A stretch of DNA of 64,000 bases, taken from Smittia aterrima (lineage: Eukaryota > Arthropoda > Insecta > Diptera > Chironomidae). Both the position numbers and the translations under genes were made by a program. This document shows positions 8,469-20,257 of this stretch, piece after piece (position 1 is the first letter of the stretch; each line of letters opens with the position of its first letter). Under the pieces are notes generated by a model. That model was not told the origin of the DNA. It worked only from the letters and a program-made list of their open reading frames with translations, and did not search any database. Location: contig CP093830.1 in NCBI GenBank assembly GCA_033063855.1, forward strand, positions 3,658,854 to 3,722,853, given 5' to 3'.

Positions 8469-11400
8469 ATGTTTCATCCTGATATCAACACGGAAATGCA
8501 AAATATGCAACAGTTTAGTGATAAGCTTCTGCAACAGCAGATGATGGGCCCAGCTTCATCCGAGGCCGTAGATGTCGTCAAGCTGAATCTTCTCCATGAG
8601 AATCAGTTGCTTAGAGAGCGCAACAATCAGCTCACAATGCTCAACAATAATCTTATGATTGAGATATCGCAGTTGAAGCTGGAAATCGACATGATGGAAC
8701 TTAAGAAGGCGCTTTGTCAGGACGAAAGGTGAGCTACCATCAATTTCATCGTCAGCTGTTTGAATTTGAAGTCAATTGCATAATCGTCGTTGTTTAACTT
8801 ATTTCAATGCCTCAAACACCGAAATTTCATAGTCACTGAACACTAAACATTCGTTATCAGATGGGGGGCAATAAAAAAGAAATGACTCACTATCGTCGTT
8901 GTTAAAGCAATAACGCGTTAGAGAGACATTTGCAAATATCGGAAAAATATTCAAATGTGCAAGCTTCCGCGTTAATAACGAACATTACAAACAATATTAA
9001 GTTAGAGTTAGAGCTATTCAAATTAACTTTTTTTGCTTCATCGATCCACGGCAACTTTGCACATGCGACAAACATGTTTTAATTGACTTGCAGCTGCACT
9101 TACTTCAGCTTTTTACAAGTAATCAATAATTAGCGTGCAGGTGAACTGTGAGTTTCGTTGATCGATTGCCAAAAACTGTATCGTTTGACGAGAATACTGT
9201 TTGGCGAAGATAAAATGATGGTTAGGGAACTCGATCGATTATTTATTATTTTCAGAAATTCGCTTAAACTTCCAACTCCTTTCGACATGTGGGACCAAGA
9301 TGTGAAGAATTTCTTTTCGTTTTGTCTCCCGAAACTTCTTTGTCTTGCGTGCTGGTTCACTTCTTCTTCATGGAATTACGTGCGAAACACATTCTCGTTT
9401 AGCTGATTCGTCTTAGCCCAGTCAGTTATCTTATCTTTGCCAAACTATGATTAATAATATTTCACTATCTCTATTGATAAATGTTGATTGCCATAGACAT
9501 GAGAATTTGCTGGGCAGACTCTCGGCGACGCTTTTTTTGTTACTTCTTCTTCTGCCCTGAACAAGAAACAAAGCTCCCGCATGCAAATGAGCAAAATCTT
9601 GTTGTTTATTCGCAAATTAGTTGAACTTGAAGTGTTCACACACCTATCTAACTGGATCAACGGTTCGTGAAGGTGTTGCTCATTTACAGAATCGATTTTT
9701 TGATGTACCGCTGACTTGAGACTCGAGAGCTTATCTCGCTCGTTTTCCATTTCGATGTCAAGTCGAAACCAGTCAAGTCGAAACATGTGTTTTTTAATTA
9801 GTTTGTGAAATGTGCCGACTAGTTGCGTACAAACTCAAATCAAATCTCTTACCATATAAAGAAAGTTGGCCTCATAAATGTAAATAAACGATTGCCCAAC
9901 TCCCGATACTCGACCTTCAAATCCGTTTTGAGACACGGCGGTAAGGTTGCGCCGTTCAACAGTCTAAGCCTTCGCTTTATGGGCTGCGTCGAGACACTTT
10001 TACCACTGACGACTACGCGACAGTGTGAGTTCGAGTGTGCTGTTCTCAGATGACATGAAAATTATATAATTTAAGACTAAGAAACTCATTTTCGCTGTAG
10101 GAGATTGTTTTTAAATAAAAAATACAAAAGAAAGATTTTTAATTTCCTAATGAGATGTGGAGTCGCAAGAAGCGAATATAAACTCTACGCTGACAGCTTT
10201 ATATACTCATCGTCGTAGGCTATCAGTTAACCAAAAGCCGTAAAAATTAGTTTACATCGCTTTGAATGTTTATTTGGTTAATTGGAATTTGGAGAATGTC
10301 AGACCGTTTATGATTGAGAGGGAAGTGCCATTGATGCTGAGTATAAGTTACAGCTATAAATCCTATTGATCGCCATGTTAAGATCGGGGATTCCCAAAGC
10401 TCCAGGTCTTCTCAATCTTTGTTGGAAGGAAAATCTAAGAAATTAGATTTGTTTCTTCAACTGAAATCAATTCTTAGATTATCTTGAATAAAAGAAACGA
10501 TCAGAAGGTTCTTAGAAAGATTTCTGAACCTTCTTTGAATCGTCTTCTCTATTTAAAATCTGTTGAATATTTTCGAGTTGTGTCCGGTTAAGTGTACAAT
10601 CCTTCAGATTTTTTTAGCACGCACTTCATCATTTTCTTTGTTAGATGCGAAGTTTTACTTTCGTCATATGAGTTCAATGTTCTGATATCAATTAGCAACT
10701 TGTTATAACTGATACAGTTTTAAAGTTTTAACGAAGAACTCATGAAACTTTAATAATCGTTTGGTGACTAGAATCTCGTTCCATTAGCTGACGATGATCC
10801 TCATTCTCAAAGACGTTTCAAAATGATTCATTTTTTTTACCCACAACTTTGTCTGTCGAAAAGCAATTGAACGCTCCCAAAGAAGTCGACTGAAAAAGGT
10901 CATGAAAGTTGTTATTTGTTTCTTTCGAGATAAAGAAATGTCAAGCTCCAAAAAGAAAAAATATTTTTTGCACAATCGCATGTCGCATGTTGTCTAACTT
11001 TGAGGTGCGCGCTCATTTGAATATAAAAATAAGAAGAATCAAAAATTCGTTGATGCCTCGATTCGCTAAAACAAAAAGACGATTTTTCAGCTGAATAAGA
11101 AAGTGTCGTAACGAAACGCTAATTGAAGCGCTGAAATGTTTTGTCGGAAGCCTTTCTCAATATTTGAGAAGTGACGTTCATCGCTTTGTTCTTCCTCTGC
11201 TCAATTCGATTCCGACTCCGATCGTGTGTTAGCTTAAATTATCACATGACGTCACGATGCGCTTCACACACTATCGTGCGTGAGAAAGAGTGCTTCATGA
11301 GGGCTTATCTATTTTCAGAACGATTCTGAGCTGCTCTGGACGTTTTCTAACTTTTCATTTTCCACTACTCATAAAATTAATTATTCGTCAAAGTTTCCCA

Positions 11401-14400
11401 CACAAAGTCGTCGTCGCTATGAGTTCGCTCGCTTCGTTCACTCGCGAGTATTGGTAAATCCATCAGAAGAGAAGAGAAAAAAATAAAACTATTGAAAAAC
11501 CCAAACAGCAATAGTACGAGCAAAGAAGTGGTTGGTAGCGCGCGAGCGATCGTTTCGTGTTTTTATTTTCGTCGCTATGCAGAAATTAAGAAATTCAAAT
11601 CGATAAACAAATTTGGTGCTAAGTGAAAAAAATAGAGACTTTGTCGCTTTAAGTGAACGATTGCTTTAGGTGAACGGAAACCAATTCGATTAGGTTCGTC
11701 GTCGATATCTGTTTAGAAAACATGTTCCAAAGAGTGTGAAACCACTACACAAGTTAGAAGCTTCAAAGTAGGTCATTAAAGCATATTTTGTTTATGAAAC
11801 TGAAAGGCAAAGCAGAATCAAGTGGATTTTGTTTTATTTCGTGTGTCTAAGAATCGTGAGAAAAAAAAGTGAGAGTCGTTTAGATGCAGTTATGAGATGG
11901 AAACGATGACTCACGCGATGATGTTACGTCTGAGTCACGGACGTCTTCGTTTAGCGAAGACAATGAGCTAACATGTGCTGCTTATGCAAAAGTTCGTCTT
12001 CGATTCGGACTCAATTAATGTGTCGACCTCGGCATTATGAAAACTTGCTTGTTTTGCCTATCACGCGAGAGAGAAGAAGATTGATTCACTAAAAGCCCAT
12101 CGCTGATGAGTTGTGACTTTTGATCCCTCGTTACGCTTCTCGCTCTTCAATGTGTGAAGCATCATCGCTTTTTTGAACGTCCAGCATCGCCTGGTTTCTC
12201 ATTCTCCAACATCAATTGATTTTGCACGTTCTATTTGATGCAAACAACTACATTCATTAGACTCAACGAGACGATCATCGACAGTTTGATTTTCGTTTTC
12301 AATTTTCGGCTTCGGCTGATTTCAATTTCAATCAGACAAAAGAAACTTTTCTTTAACTTTGTTTCTTTCTCGTCTTCGTTTTGTGAATTTGGATTTCTAT
12401 AACTTTTACTTTAAACGTTGTAATCAAAATTGTACGCAATAAATTTTCGAAAAGAAAATCGCGTCGACGAGAGATTTTCCTTCGAGTTGGCTCGACAGAT
12501 CAGAAAAAAGTCTTAAGTTTCTTTTTCGTCAGAACTTACAATTTTAATTTTTTTTTTGTTCAACTTCGGCCCACGTGAAGTTTTATAAATGGTGATGTGC
12601 TATAAACAGGGTTCTTTACATAGAAACGCCATGAGTGAGTCTTTCATTATTCTTGTTTTTCTGTTCGATCTGCTGCTTTTGTGAGAGAACCGTTTTGACA
12701 TTTTGCAGACGAATCTGTTTCGCCAACTGAACGACAGTTTACAAATAAAATTGCAGAATGAACAGAAACTGTTTGCAAAGCTTGAAGCTCTTCGAGTGTG
12801 ACACCACAACTCATTAATCTCACGTTCGCTGTACTTGATTAAACAAAAAGTGCTTTATTGAAAGGGGCACAAAGATGAATTATGTCGCTGAGCTGAGTTC
12901 ATAGAACTTTCATCTTTTAATTGTCACCGGATCTCATTCGAAGTTCATTGAATTTCCAATCCCTCTGAGAACGCCGCGAGCTCTTGAAACGCGGAAAGAC
13001 CCGGAGACAATGAGGAAGATTTGAAGGTTTTGTGTAGTAAACAAACAAAAACTGTTCTAGGCGTTTAAAAACATTTAAGAAAAACTCTGGTGACTCGTCC
13101 CACGAACGCCCCTTCGACAAAAAAACACGAACAAAATCTACTTGCTCGCTAGCTTTTCGTTTCATTCACAACCACATCAACAATTTAAATAATTACATTC
13201 TTTAACCAAGGTGCATAAAGGTTGCGACTTTTGATCGAATGAACTAAAAAATTAGAAAAAATGTCTCGAAAATCATATCATTCGACAATCGAATCAATCA
13301 GCGACCGAAGCGGATCAAGTCAAAGTCCGATGGTCGTTTATTTAGATGAAAACGGCAATGAGTGTAAGGAGCCGCGTGTTCGTAAAGTCGTAAGCTCACA
13401 GGCTCGACATGTATCTGTTGTTAGCTATTCGCGTCGGCACAAAGAAACTCATAAGCATACAAGCCATCATGTGACGACAATTAGGTGAGAGAGTGAAGAC
13501 TTCAAACAACAAACAGCTGACAATAAAAAATGAGATAACGTGAAACAATTTTACTGAAACTTTACATTAATCTTTCCACAGCTTTCCACAAAGATTGGAT
13601 CGTTCCCTGCCCGGAACTTACTCTTATTCCCCTTACTCAATGAATTATCAGAGCGACAACAGCTTCCAAGGGAGCAATCAGAGCTCCAGCTACATTCAAT
13701 CAACTTACTCTCCCCAATTTCATCATCAAATGTATTCGCACAATGTCGCTGTGACCCCCTCACCGCAGCAGCACTTTAACAACAATCATTCAACTAAAAC
13801 AAATTCTATAAGATATGGATCGAATAGTGAATTGTCGAAGCGAACAAGAAACCAAAGCTATGAATTATCGCAAGACCTGCAAGACAAGCAAATTGAACTG
13901 CTTGAGAGGAAATATGGTGGAAATGCTCGAGCTCAGAGAGCGGCTCTGGTAAGCGCGCTTGAAAGTCGTACTTGAAAATAATTTAACACAAGTTTGATCT
14001 CGTTTAGGTAATTCAACGAGCGTTTCGTCGATACATGTTGAACCGGAAGTTCGCCTCAATCAGAGCGAATGTAAAAATCGACAAAAGGAACTCCGTGACG
14101 CAAAACACGAATCAACGAATGTCTCAAAGCCAATCGATGGACATGCAATCAAATTATCATCAGCGTAATCACAGTATGAGTAACAACATTTTGATGAATC
14201 TGTCAAAGGATGCAGCGAGTCGCTCACATGAGCGGAGAACTCATGAGTTTGATTCAAGCCCATTAGCGACTCCAATAAGAAGTCCAATTATCAAATCATC
14301 TCCTCAACATCCTTACGTGAATCTGTTACATCAACCGAATTACAACATCCCGCCATATCAACTTCAATACCAGAATAATGTCCCGTTGAGCAATCAATCA

Positions 14401-16667
14401 ACCCCTGATACTGGCAATCAATCTTGGAACACATCACAGCAATCCATTCCTACAGCTATTCCACATGTCCAACACTACACAGCCGCACAAATCTACATGC
14501 GACCTAAAGTCAACAATACTTATAATTACCAGAACTCATCGGCCTACTCTTCAATAAATAAGAAACCTCCGCCACCTGAAGTTCCCAAGCGACTGTCGAG
14601 TTCAATCTCGACTGGCTCGACGTCAAGCCTCAAAAAGTCCAACGGACTGTCTCGATCAAGTAAGTTGTCGATTAATCATTTTTCAATCGATGAGTTGACT
14701 AACGATTTTACATTTTTAGCGAACAATGGAAGTTTACAATCGGTGCAATCGTCGGGCAGTGAGAGTAGTGTCTCAATTGAAAAGCTTCATTGTGATAACA
14801 TTTCCGATCGAGGAGCTTCGCCGCTTTGGAAGAGAAGCAACGTCGACAATGATGACGAGACAAATCACACTCAGATGAAGAAAGGAAATGCAGCGTCCGA
14901 TAATTTTAAAATTTCGGAAATCATAAGAAAGCGAAAATATCGAATCGGCCTCAACTTGTTCAACAAGAAGCCTGAAAAGGGAATTGAATATTTGGTGAAG
15001 AACGGTAAATTTGTTTGTCATTGACTTTTCAACGAAATTGTTTCACGAGCTTTGTTTTCACCGCAGGCTTCTTAGAAAACACGTCCGTGGGTGTAGCAAA
15101 ATTCCTCATATCGCGCAAGGGGCTCTCACGCCAAATGATCGGCGAATACCTTGGACTGATTCAACAGCCATTCAATATGTCTGTTCTTGATTCCTTCTGC
15201 GAAGAGCTCGACTTATCGGGAACTGCTGTTGATGTGGCGCTTAGAAAATTCCAAAGTTTCTTTAGGATGCCGGGAGAAGCACAAAAGATTGAGAGACTCA
15301 TGCAAGCGTTCAGCGAACGATATTCAAAATGTAATCCCGAGGTCATGTCGAAACTGAAATCACCTGAAACTGTAAGTTCAATTGTTCTCATTAAAGTTTT
15401 AAATTAATGAAGAAATTTTCTCGTAGATTTTTATCCTCGCGTTTGCAATCATCATGCTTAACACGGATCTGCACACGCAAGCAATGAAACCAGAACGTCG
15501 AATGCGATGCGAGGATTTTATAAAGAACCTTCGAGGTGTGGACGATTGTACTGACATTGATCGTCAAATGTTGATCGCGATTTACGATCGAATACGAGCC
15601 AATGAATTTAAACCTGCGTCTGATCACGTTTCACAAGTGATGAAGGTTCAAGCGACAATCATTGGAAAGAAACCAACCCTGGCAATGCCACACAGAAGAC
15701 TTGTTTGCTATTGCCGTCTTTATGAAATCCCCGACATCAACAAGAAAGAACGAGCTGGTGTTCATCAACGCGAGGTGTTCCTATTTAATGATATTCTCGT
15801 GATAACGAAGATCTTCAACAAGAAGAAAACTTCTGTGACTTACTCGTTCCGCACAAGCTTTCCACTGCCAGGCATGGTCGTGACACTTCTTAAATCCTCA
15901 AGTAAGTTGCTTCTAGATTCGTATTTGAAATCACTTCCTGAATGATGAGTCTAGTGCTATGATAATCGTGATTATAAATTCAAATAGCGTTCGGTTCATT
16001 CTGATTCACTTTCGATTTATGCAAATATGAAATTACTCTATCAGATTCAGCTAATAACTTTTTATTCGTTTCCTTTGTAGATTACCCTCACTGCATTCAG
16101 CTCTCACAGAAAGTCGATAATAAGGTTTTGATTACTTTCAATGCGCGTAACGAGCACGATCGATGCAAATTCGCACAAGACTTGGAGGAAAGTATTTCAG
16201 AAATGGATGAGATGGAGCAAATTCGAATTGAATCTGAGTTGGAGAGACAAAAGTTGTCGCGGACTTCGAGAAACTCGAAAGCAGAAAATCGTGACAGCGG
16301 ATTTGACACAGCAAACAGGAAGTTAAAGTCTTCTTCAAATAATCAACTTTCAGTGTTGCAGAGCAACAAGAATAGTAACTCGCTTTTGGATATCAACGAG
16401 CAATGTAAGTAATAACCTCGGAATTGTTAAAAGTCAATTGAATTAATGAAAATTATGTTTTTAGTCGCAAGCAACGAGAAGTTTGAGAAGAATCAACGAC
16501 GAGCTTCAGTTTGTTCACTAGACAGTGGGACTTCTTTATCGTTCCTCTCATCAAATGGAACGCGAAGTAGTGACAACAAGCTCAAGAAAGACAATCGTGG
16601 CAACTACAGCCACTCACATCACTTGCCGAGTTCACCTTTGGCCGCTGCTCGTTCAACCGAAGTTTAA
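8469..16667 (+). CDS. siz: IQSEC/schizo-type ARF guanine nucleotide exchange factor, coiled-coil isoform
   Basis: Activates ARF GTPases by GDP/GTP exchange at membranes; fly schizo/loner acts in myoblast fusion and axon guidance. Proposed exons are 8469-8728, 13582-13948, 14008-15004, 15067-15371, 15427-15901, 16081-16404 and 16465-16667, all phase consistent. A 60-nt consensus intron (14660-14719) probably splits the third exon, giving about 956 aa (976 if retained). The first exon encodes a Leu/Asn-rich coiled coil. An IQ motif (AALVIQRAFRRYMLNRKF) spans the 13948/14008 junction. After Ser/Gln/Asn-rich disorder comes the Sec7 domain, from near residue 505, with the catalytic Glu in FRMPGEAQKIERL. 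A PH domain follows (QREVFLFNDILVITKIF). The C-terminus RSTEV fits a class I PDZ ligand. Joining the 8469 exon across a 4.9-kb intron rests on phase and on the known coiled coil of IQSEC proteins. Confidence 0.85.
8729..13260 (+). other. Long first intron of the IQSEC gene, no gene seen
   Basis: No ORF here has a recognisable domain, signal peptide or splice partner. The tract is AT-rich with islands of CG-containing sequence near 11200-11760 and 12440-12530. The former lies upstream of the alternative first exon and is the likeliest second promoter. Confidence 0.5.
11240..11760 (+). promoter_or_regulatory. Candidate internal promoter with a perfect CRE
   Basis: A perfect palindromic TGACGTCA (CREB/ATF-type site) lies at 11247-11254. 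It is followed by a CG-richer stretch (about 11400-11580) ahead of the alternative first coding exon at 13261. No TATA box is evident. A spliced 5' UTR would be needed to reach 13261, so this is tentative. Confidence 0.25.
13261..13484 (+). CDS. siz: Alternative first coding exon of the IQSEC gene
   Basis: An ATG-started exon of 224 nt encodes 74 residues (MSRKSYHSTIESISDRSGSS onward), rich in Ser, His and Arg and without a coiled coil. It ends at a GTGAGA donor in phase 2, the same phase as the 8469-8728 exon. Both therefore splice correctly onto the exon at 13582 (residue Ser, then FPQRLDRSLPG). The result is a second isoform of about 944 aa lacking the N-terminal coiled coil but keeping IQ, Sec7 and PH domains. 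The two exons cannot be joined to each other because this one has no in-frame acceptor, so they look like alternative starts from separate promoters. Expression data are not available. Confidence 0.7.
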
Positions 16668-16724
16668 GGTGTCTAAATGATAATTTCGACTAACCAAACG
16701 TAACTAAAGAAATGTAACAAAGAA

Positions 16725-16738
16725 AATAAAAAAATAAA
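16725..16738 (+). terminator. Tandem poly(A) signals of the IQSEC gene
   Basis: AATAAA occurs at 16725-16730 and again at 16733-16738, about 60 nt after the stop codon at 16665-16667. Confidence 0.6.
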
Positions 16739-16739
16739 T

Positions 16740-17948
16740 ATTTATTCTAGTCGAAAGACAAAATTCATTAAATGAAGAGAATGTTTACGAAAGATAAATT
16801 GTTGAAGGGAGTTAAATTTGGGACCCTTTAAAGTTGAAATATTGATTCAGTATTTTTGAAATATTTTCTATGAACTTATGAGCTGAAAATATTTTTTCCT
16901 AAAAGCAAAACTTTACCTATACAATTCAATAAGTAGTTAGATAACAAAAAGGCGATAAATATGCTTGAAACCTCGTTGAGTAGTTTAAGAAGCTTTGTCC
17001 TAAAGAAAAAAAAAATGTAATAGAAATCCTCAGAGACTAAAGTTCAAGAATCTAACTGTTCGTTATATCGAAGGAAAGAAATAAAAGAGAGAGCCTAAAG
17101 AAATATTATCGTTTTAAATAAATATTTTTTTCATTTTCAGAATGTTTCACAAATATTTGTTTGATATGCAGTATCTCGAGCAAATAAATCTTTTCCCCCT
17201 AAACTCTCGTCTCGAGTTTTGTACGAGGAAAAATTCTGAGTGACACTAAAGTGTGATTGTTTGCACAAGATGAAATATTTATCCATCAAGGGAGCTCTTT
17301 TTCTTAAGATATTATTTTTTATGTATTTATTAGATAGGGGCAAGCGCGTACGCAAGCCCCTGCTACCAAAAATTGCGCGAACGAGTTATTCATATGCTGA
17401 ATAATCGCAGAAGTCATCCCTTCCGTAGTGCAATGGAAAGGACTCATTCTGAAGAAACCGCCTTAGTGATCACGGTAATCTCTACGCCAGGTAAGTATGA
17501 TTTCATTTGTCTTCTGCGATGTTGTATTACTCAGTTCACTTATTTTCTTTGTGAAGTATAAAATTTCTTTCACTTCGTGTTTCATTTTCATTTTTATTCC
17601 ATTCGACGTTTGCTTTTCTATTTTGAAAAGAAGAATTTTGCTGAAGGGAGAAAAAGCCTCGGCAAACAAAATTGCAATGAAACGTTTTTCCGACTTTCGA
17701 AGCCTTCGTTTCATGTATAAATTATGTGTCCAAGTTTCATATTCAAAGAGCTCAACATCTGAACTCCTGCCGTCATTAGCTCGGTGGACTTCGCGACGAA
17801 AAGTTCTCATCGTCGTCAGTTGTTCTAATTATTTTACACTCGGAAATAAAAAGTTAAGAAAGTGCGCGGATTTTTTTCTGTTGAGTAAAAGACAAAGTTT
17901 GTTGTTGACGTTAAAGTTTAAAGAAAAGTTTAAAGACTCAAAGTCGTA
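16740..17948. other. Intergenic, no gene seen
   Basis: AT-rich sequence with short chance ORFs only. A short GC-rich inverted repeat (GGGGC/GCCCC arms) lies at about 17336-17359. An initiator-like TCAGTT at 17816-17821 precedes the next gene by about 130 nt. Confidence 0.45.
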
Positions 17949-18865
17949 ATGGCACTAACGAAAATATTGATTTTGTGTATTTTCTTTTTACATATCGAAG
18001 GTAGGTAATTTGAATTTTTCATCGACTCTCTCGAGCGATAAATCATAAGCGGTCGTCGGAATTGCTGATTTCTTGCACGATAGTCACAAGCTTTCTTCCT
18101 TTCTTCTTTCAGCTCTGCAGAGCGTTCGTCGTTATGGTCAAGAGGTAAACATTTCCATCACTCGAAATCAGTTCAAGTTCAAGCATTTAGCAAAACATTT
18201 CTCAAATTGGCTTTTTGGATCGATAACGATGTCGTTAATTAATGATTTGGCTTCTCGTTCTGTTTTGCCGAATGCCGCACGGCGTGAAATGTTTTTTCAA
18301 ACGACGAAATGAGACGCAAACGGATTTTTTTTTATTTGGAGAAATTATTGCCTTGAGCGGAAATCGATATGAAAATTGTTTTGTTTTTTTCCAACTCAAA
18401 TGATCAAATTATCGCCTCTCTCTCACATAGAACAACGACGCCGAGAAGCATCGTTTTGGTAACAACATCAACGAATTGAAATTTAAAATCCTCAACGACC
18501 GAGAAAGCTTCGGAAAGGATAAACAGGATTTTAACCTTCCGCCCTACTTGAAGAAACGTAATCGCCGCTTCAAATCAATTCACGAGTCGATGCACGAAAA
18601 CGGTTTCGAAAGGAAATCGAAACGTCGGAATGGAGAAGCTTTCAAGTCACCTCAGTATGGTCACATGGAGTATCAACAGTTTCTTCACCGCAACGAAATC
18701 CCTGACGTCGATCTTCTGAATCAGTTGTTACGAAAATCGCTTAATTCCGTTGATGAGCATCATCATCATAAGAATCATCACTATCCAAGATCCCATCAGA
18801 GAATCAAAAAGCTTCGATCACGACCCGAGGCTGGAATCATGCAAAAGAAATTGAAGATAAACTGA
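17949..18865 (+). CDS. Secreted precursor with many dibasic sites, 172 aa, putative peptide prohormone
   Basis: Family not recognised. Exons are 17949-18000, 18113-18144 and 18431-18865, with consensus splice sites and phases 1 and 0. Residues 1-18 form a hydrophobic signal peptide (MALTKILILCIFFLHIEA), split by the first intron, which fixes the start. The remainder has no cysteine after the signal region and is strongly basic. Di- or tribasic sites lie at 23-24, 69-71, 73-74, 92-94, 129-130, 154-155 and 167-168. Between KRR 92-94 and RK 129-130 lies a 34-residue segment ending in a potential amphipathic helix (DVDLLNQLL). No Gly precedes a dibasic site, so C-terminal amidation is not indicated. 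A His-rich run lies at 138-150. A neuropeptide or growth-factor-like precursor is plausible; a basic extracellular matrix protein is an alternative. Confidence 0.75.
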
Positions 18866-20257
18866 GTGCGATGAGTGAGAAGAGAATTCATCGATTTGCT
18901 CAATAAGTTATGAAGATAGTTCAAAAACAAAATTAAAATAATGATAGTGAGACAAACATATCTGCAGTGTTTTTAAAGCAGGCGCTAAACTAGTTCGTTG
19001 ACGTGTTTTTACCGCAGGTTGACTCTGTCAGTGACGTCAAAGATTGAAAGGAAATTCATTGACGAAAAAATATTCTTTGTTGACGGAACTGACGAATCAC
19101 CCAGCCCCGAACGAGAGAAAGCAACGGAGACTTTACTTTAAGTGGATAATTGAGAAGAAACAAAATCAATTTGTGCAATAAATCAATGGAAATTTTTTGA
19201 AAACTCTTTTCTTCGTCTCTTGCGCTCGCTCTCGCTCGAGAAAGGAAAATGTTGCAATATTTTAATTGAGTTCTGATCGTTATTCAAGATGATTCTCATT
19301 TATATTTAGCCCCCCATCCATTATGGATTTTGTAGAGCTCAAAAAGCGAGAAAGAGAGAGAGGCGAAGTAAGTCGCTCAGAATTTCGCAATTGCCGGTCG
19401 ACGTAAAAACCACACAACAAATTAAATATTCGTCACTCGTAGAGTTTCACGAAAGTATCGCTGAATAAATATTGCGAAACCACAAGAGCAGAAAACATTT
19501 TATGATATGAAACTTTAATAAAAACGCGAGCAGCGTTCATTGCCGCCATTTGTCCTCCTTCAACAAAAAAAAAAGTTCTCAACATGCAAAAGTTAAAAAA
19601 AAAAACGTTTTCGTTCTCTCGTCTCGTAAACTTTATTTCTACATCTAGATAAGTACTTTTTTGTAAAACCATTGTTAGAATGTTATGTAATATTTATTCT
19701 TTAGTCCCTTAAACAACAAGTTTCATTCAATTCCTTTCGATTGTGATGATTTGTTTCAACGTTCGCTAGAGCAATAGGAACTGTAATAACAGAAGTTGTT
19801 AGAACGCTGTTAATTGAAAAAGGCGCTGTTTGTTTTTTGCGATAGATTGAGTGAGAGAGAGAAGAGTCATGGGGTGTCAAGGGGAGACTGAAACGTGTTT
19901 CAACCATAAAGGATATAAACATGGAATATTAATTGTCATGTGATTGAGCAGTCGGATGGGGATTTTTATTTTATTAAATGAAACTCGTTTGTTCAAGTTT
20001 CATTCGAGTAAAGAGTGAAAGTGAAGGAGTTGAGGATGAACATTCTTCCATCGCAAACGACGCAAGCACCTTGAAATATAAAAATCTTAGAAAAATAATG
20101 TTCATATGAGAAAAATGCACAATTAACGATGAAACAAAGAGAAAAAGAACTTTAAACTTGCACTTGTAAATAAAAATTAGAATAAAACTAAAGAGCTTTT
20201 GGCACTAATAATTAATAAAGCTATTAACGATAGAAACGCTCGTGGGCGGTTATGGGA
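18866..20257. other. Intergenic between converging genes
   Basis: A plus-strand AATAAA lies near 19179. A minus-strand poly(A) signal (plus TTTATT, 19965-19970) may serve the mucin-like gene. A perfect CRE palindrome TGACGTCA is at 19032-19039. No coding exon is recognised. Confidence 0.4.

Noticed and set aside
17336..17359. GC-rich inverted repeat as a structured RNA or histone-type 3' hairpin
   Set aside because: Only five paired arm bases and no histone gene nearby.
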